Shown: in pieces, positions 62,848-64,000 of the stretch
Layout of the letters: the number at the start of each line of letters is the position of its first letter
Numbering within the stretch: position 1 is the stretch's first letter
Source: Candidatus Micrarchaeum acidiphilum ARMAN-2
Lineage (GTDB): Archaea > Micrarchaeota > Micrarchaeia > Micrarchaeales > Micrarchaeaceae
Length of the DNA stretch: 64,000 nucleotides
Direction: 5' to 3'
NCBI GenBank assembly: GCA_009387755.1
Contig: GG697237.1
Coordinates: 36,657-100,656 of the forward strand
Position numbers and translations under genes: made by a program
The notes under the pieces: model-generated
Databases searched by the model: none
What the model was told of the DNA's origin: nothing
Seen by the model: the letters and a program-made list of their open reading frames with translations, nothing else

Positions 62848-64000
62848 TTAATCCTCCGCATGTCTTCTCTTACTTGAACATATTCTTATATCGCAGAATA
62901 TTGGCTGGTTCTTGAAGTACGAGCTTACCAGCAGGCAGTTACCCTGCCCCAAAATGGGCACTTGGCTCCACACATTTTCATTCACAGAGCCCGTGGAGCT
63001 CTTCAGTGCATTGAGATTCTGCTGGCCCGTTGTCTGGTGTATGAACTTTGTATTGCAAAGCTCATATATTTCTGGTGGAAGATGTGAGGGCTGTTGCGTT
63101 ACAAAACACAGACTTACCCACCTCTTTCTTCCTCTTCTTGTTATCTCTCTGATTGCATTGAGTGTTTCCGTCATTTTCCCTGAAGTATCTCTGCTGACAA
63201 GAGTATGGGCTTCCTCTATGACAATCAGGATTTTGTGTGCAGCCCCCTCGAATTCCTTACCTTTCTTCAGCCCGAATATACCACGAAGTAGATGCATAAT
63301 GACAATATTATTTACCCAAGGACTGAAAGCACCACTCAGATCTACTACGCTCACCTTCTGTGGTTGGAGCATTTCTTTAAAGTTAAGGTAGTCCCCTTTG
63401 TCAAATATTCCGTAGCTCTTCAGACGGTTAAGTTTTCTGATAAGGGCATAGTAAGTGCTCTTCGGACCTTCGATTTTCTTCTCTGAAAGTTTGTCACGGA
63501 TTCGTTGTATGACTTCCGTAAGCTGTACACCCACTGCAGGCCCTATATCTTCATCACCTGCCACAAAGTCGATTGCGGCGACCTTTGCCTTCGCGTTATC
63601 CCCTGTTCTGCTTTCTTTTTGTTCTTCGATGCTTGCTGTTATCTCAAGAAATCTGTCCATCTGTGGATCGCTCAAATCCATAATTTCTCCAAGTATGAAC
63701 GGCTCTAGATCACTAAATCTCACGCTGAATGGTTTTGAGTCGCTGCGTGAGCTTTCATTTCCGATAGTGTGGTACACTGAAAGATGGTCAACCCCCTCTG
63801 GCTCTATCCCAAACCTCTTAAAGATGCCGCCGTGTGACACGGTCTGCTCTGATTTTTTGTCCATGTCGACATACTCACCCTCGACATCCAACACAACCAC
63901 CGACCAACCGCTTTTTACCGCTTCTTCTATGAGTACTTGGCTTGTGTTAGTTTTGCCGGAACCCACAGTGCCAAAGATCCCCACATTTCTGGGCAGACCA
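62848..64000 (-). CDS. HerA-type DNA-translocating ATPase, 5' end beyond window
   Basis: 384 codons are present and the frame is open to the right edge (GLPRNVGIFGTVGSGKTN). Walker A is GTVGSGKTN and Walker B ILIVIEEAH; arginines in ITRRGRKRW and the sensor FVTQQPSHLP fit HerA/FtsK-like hexamers. The N-terminal barrel lies outside. It is directly followed by the double-GHKL ATPase and cytosine methyltransferase in one operon. No NurA nuclease is seen in the window. Confidence 0.88.
   Translation of the reverse strand, partial: GLPRNVGIFGTVGSGKTNTSQVLIEEAVKSGWSVVVLDVEGEYVDMDKKSEQTVSHGGIFKRFGIEPEGVDHLSVYHTIGNESSRSDSKPFSVRFSDLEPFILGEIMDLSDPQMDRFLEITASIEEQKESRTGDNAKAKVAAIDFVAGDEDIGPAVGVQLTEVIQRIRDKLSEKKIEGPKSTYYALIRKLNRLKSYGIFDKGDYLNFKEMLQPQKVSVVDLSGAFSPWVNNIVIMHLLRGIFGLKKGKEFEGAAHKILIVIEEAHTLVSRDTSGKMTETLNAIREITRRGRKRWVSLCFVTQQPSHLPPEIYELCNTKFIHQTTGQQNLNALKSSTGSVNENVWSQVPILGQGNCLLVSSYFKNQPIFCDIRICSSKRRHAED

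Noticed and set aside
49500-64000. CRISPR array or transposase in the accessory segment
   Set aside because: No regularly spaced repeats, no cas-like proteins and no transposase or integrase motifs are seen.

Overview
The window is archaeal chromosome. It carries archaeal-type AsnRS and AspRS, two histones, an Alba protein, Cdc48, ribosomal protein S6e with aIF2-gamma, an RFC large subunit, archaeal DnaG, Hjc, a Hef-type helicase, an archaeal RNase P RNA and an intron-containing tRNA-Phe. Many genes have a TATA-like box about 26 nt before the start and so look leaderless. Operon-internal genes instead use a strikingly regular GGTG Shine-Dalgarno about 5-7 nt before the start. Short spacers, compact genes, heavy use of AGG and ATA codons, and the mix of gene types fit a small-genome DPANN archaeon such as Micrarchaeota (ARMAN-like). 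That assignment is inference, because there is no rRNA in the window.

Layout. 1-7 kb: end of a pilin-like gene, asnS, a histone with a long C-terminal tail, a polyprenol operon (uppS, DUF2070 membrane protein, dolichol-kinase-like) and rfcL. 7-14.3 kb: accessory and regulatory genes, namely a VapBC pair whose toxin seems to start at CTG, a lone ribbon-helix-helix protein, a radical SAM/SPASM enzyme, a CopD-like membrane protein, CMP kinase with a HemN-like radical SAM enzyme, a divergent TrmB-like regulator, and a PadR regulator with a Met/His/Cys-rich partner under a clear palindromic operator. 14.3-28 kb: information processing and a few unknowns. 28-33 kb: a cytidine deaminase fusion, the UMP/PRPP operon (pyrF, an SDR, prs, pyrE), RNase P RNA and a canonical histone. 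33-49.5 kb: a phosphate-transporter/PhoU fusion, tRNA-Gly, a stand-alone asparagine synthetase of the AsnRS fold divergent from an Lrp/AsnC regulator, a complete 2-oxoacid dehydrogenase operon, then surface proteins, a KaiC-like ATPase and a DHH phosphoesterase.

From about 49.5 kb to the right edge the sequence is more AT-rich, has gene fragments, and encodes mostly unfamiliar or defence-type proteins. These include a pyrimidine-dimer glycosylase, a class V aminotransferase, an ASCH protein, two tandem paralogues of an unrecognised family (one with a C2H2 zinc finger), an ADP-ribosylglycohydrolase with an unrecognised N-terminal domain, a three-gene operon with small zinc-binding proteins, and a HerA-type ATPase / double-GHKL ATPase / cytosine-5 methyltransferase operon facing a Vsr endonuclease. 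This right-hand region is the best candidate for a little-described genome-conflict system. The HerA gene runs off the edge of the window.
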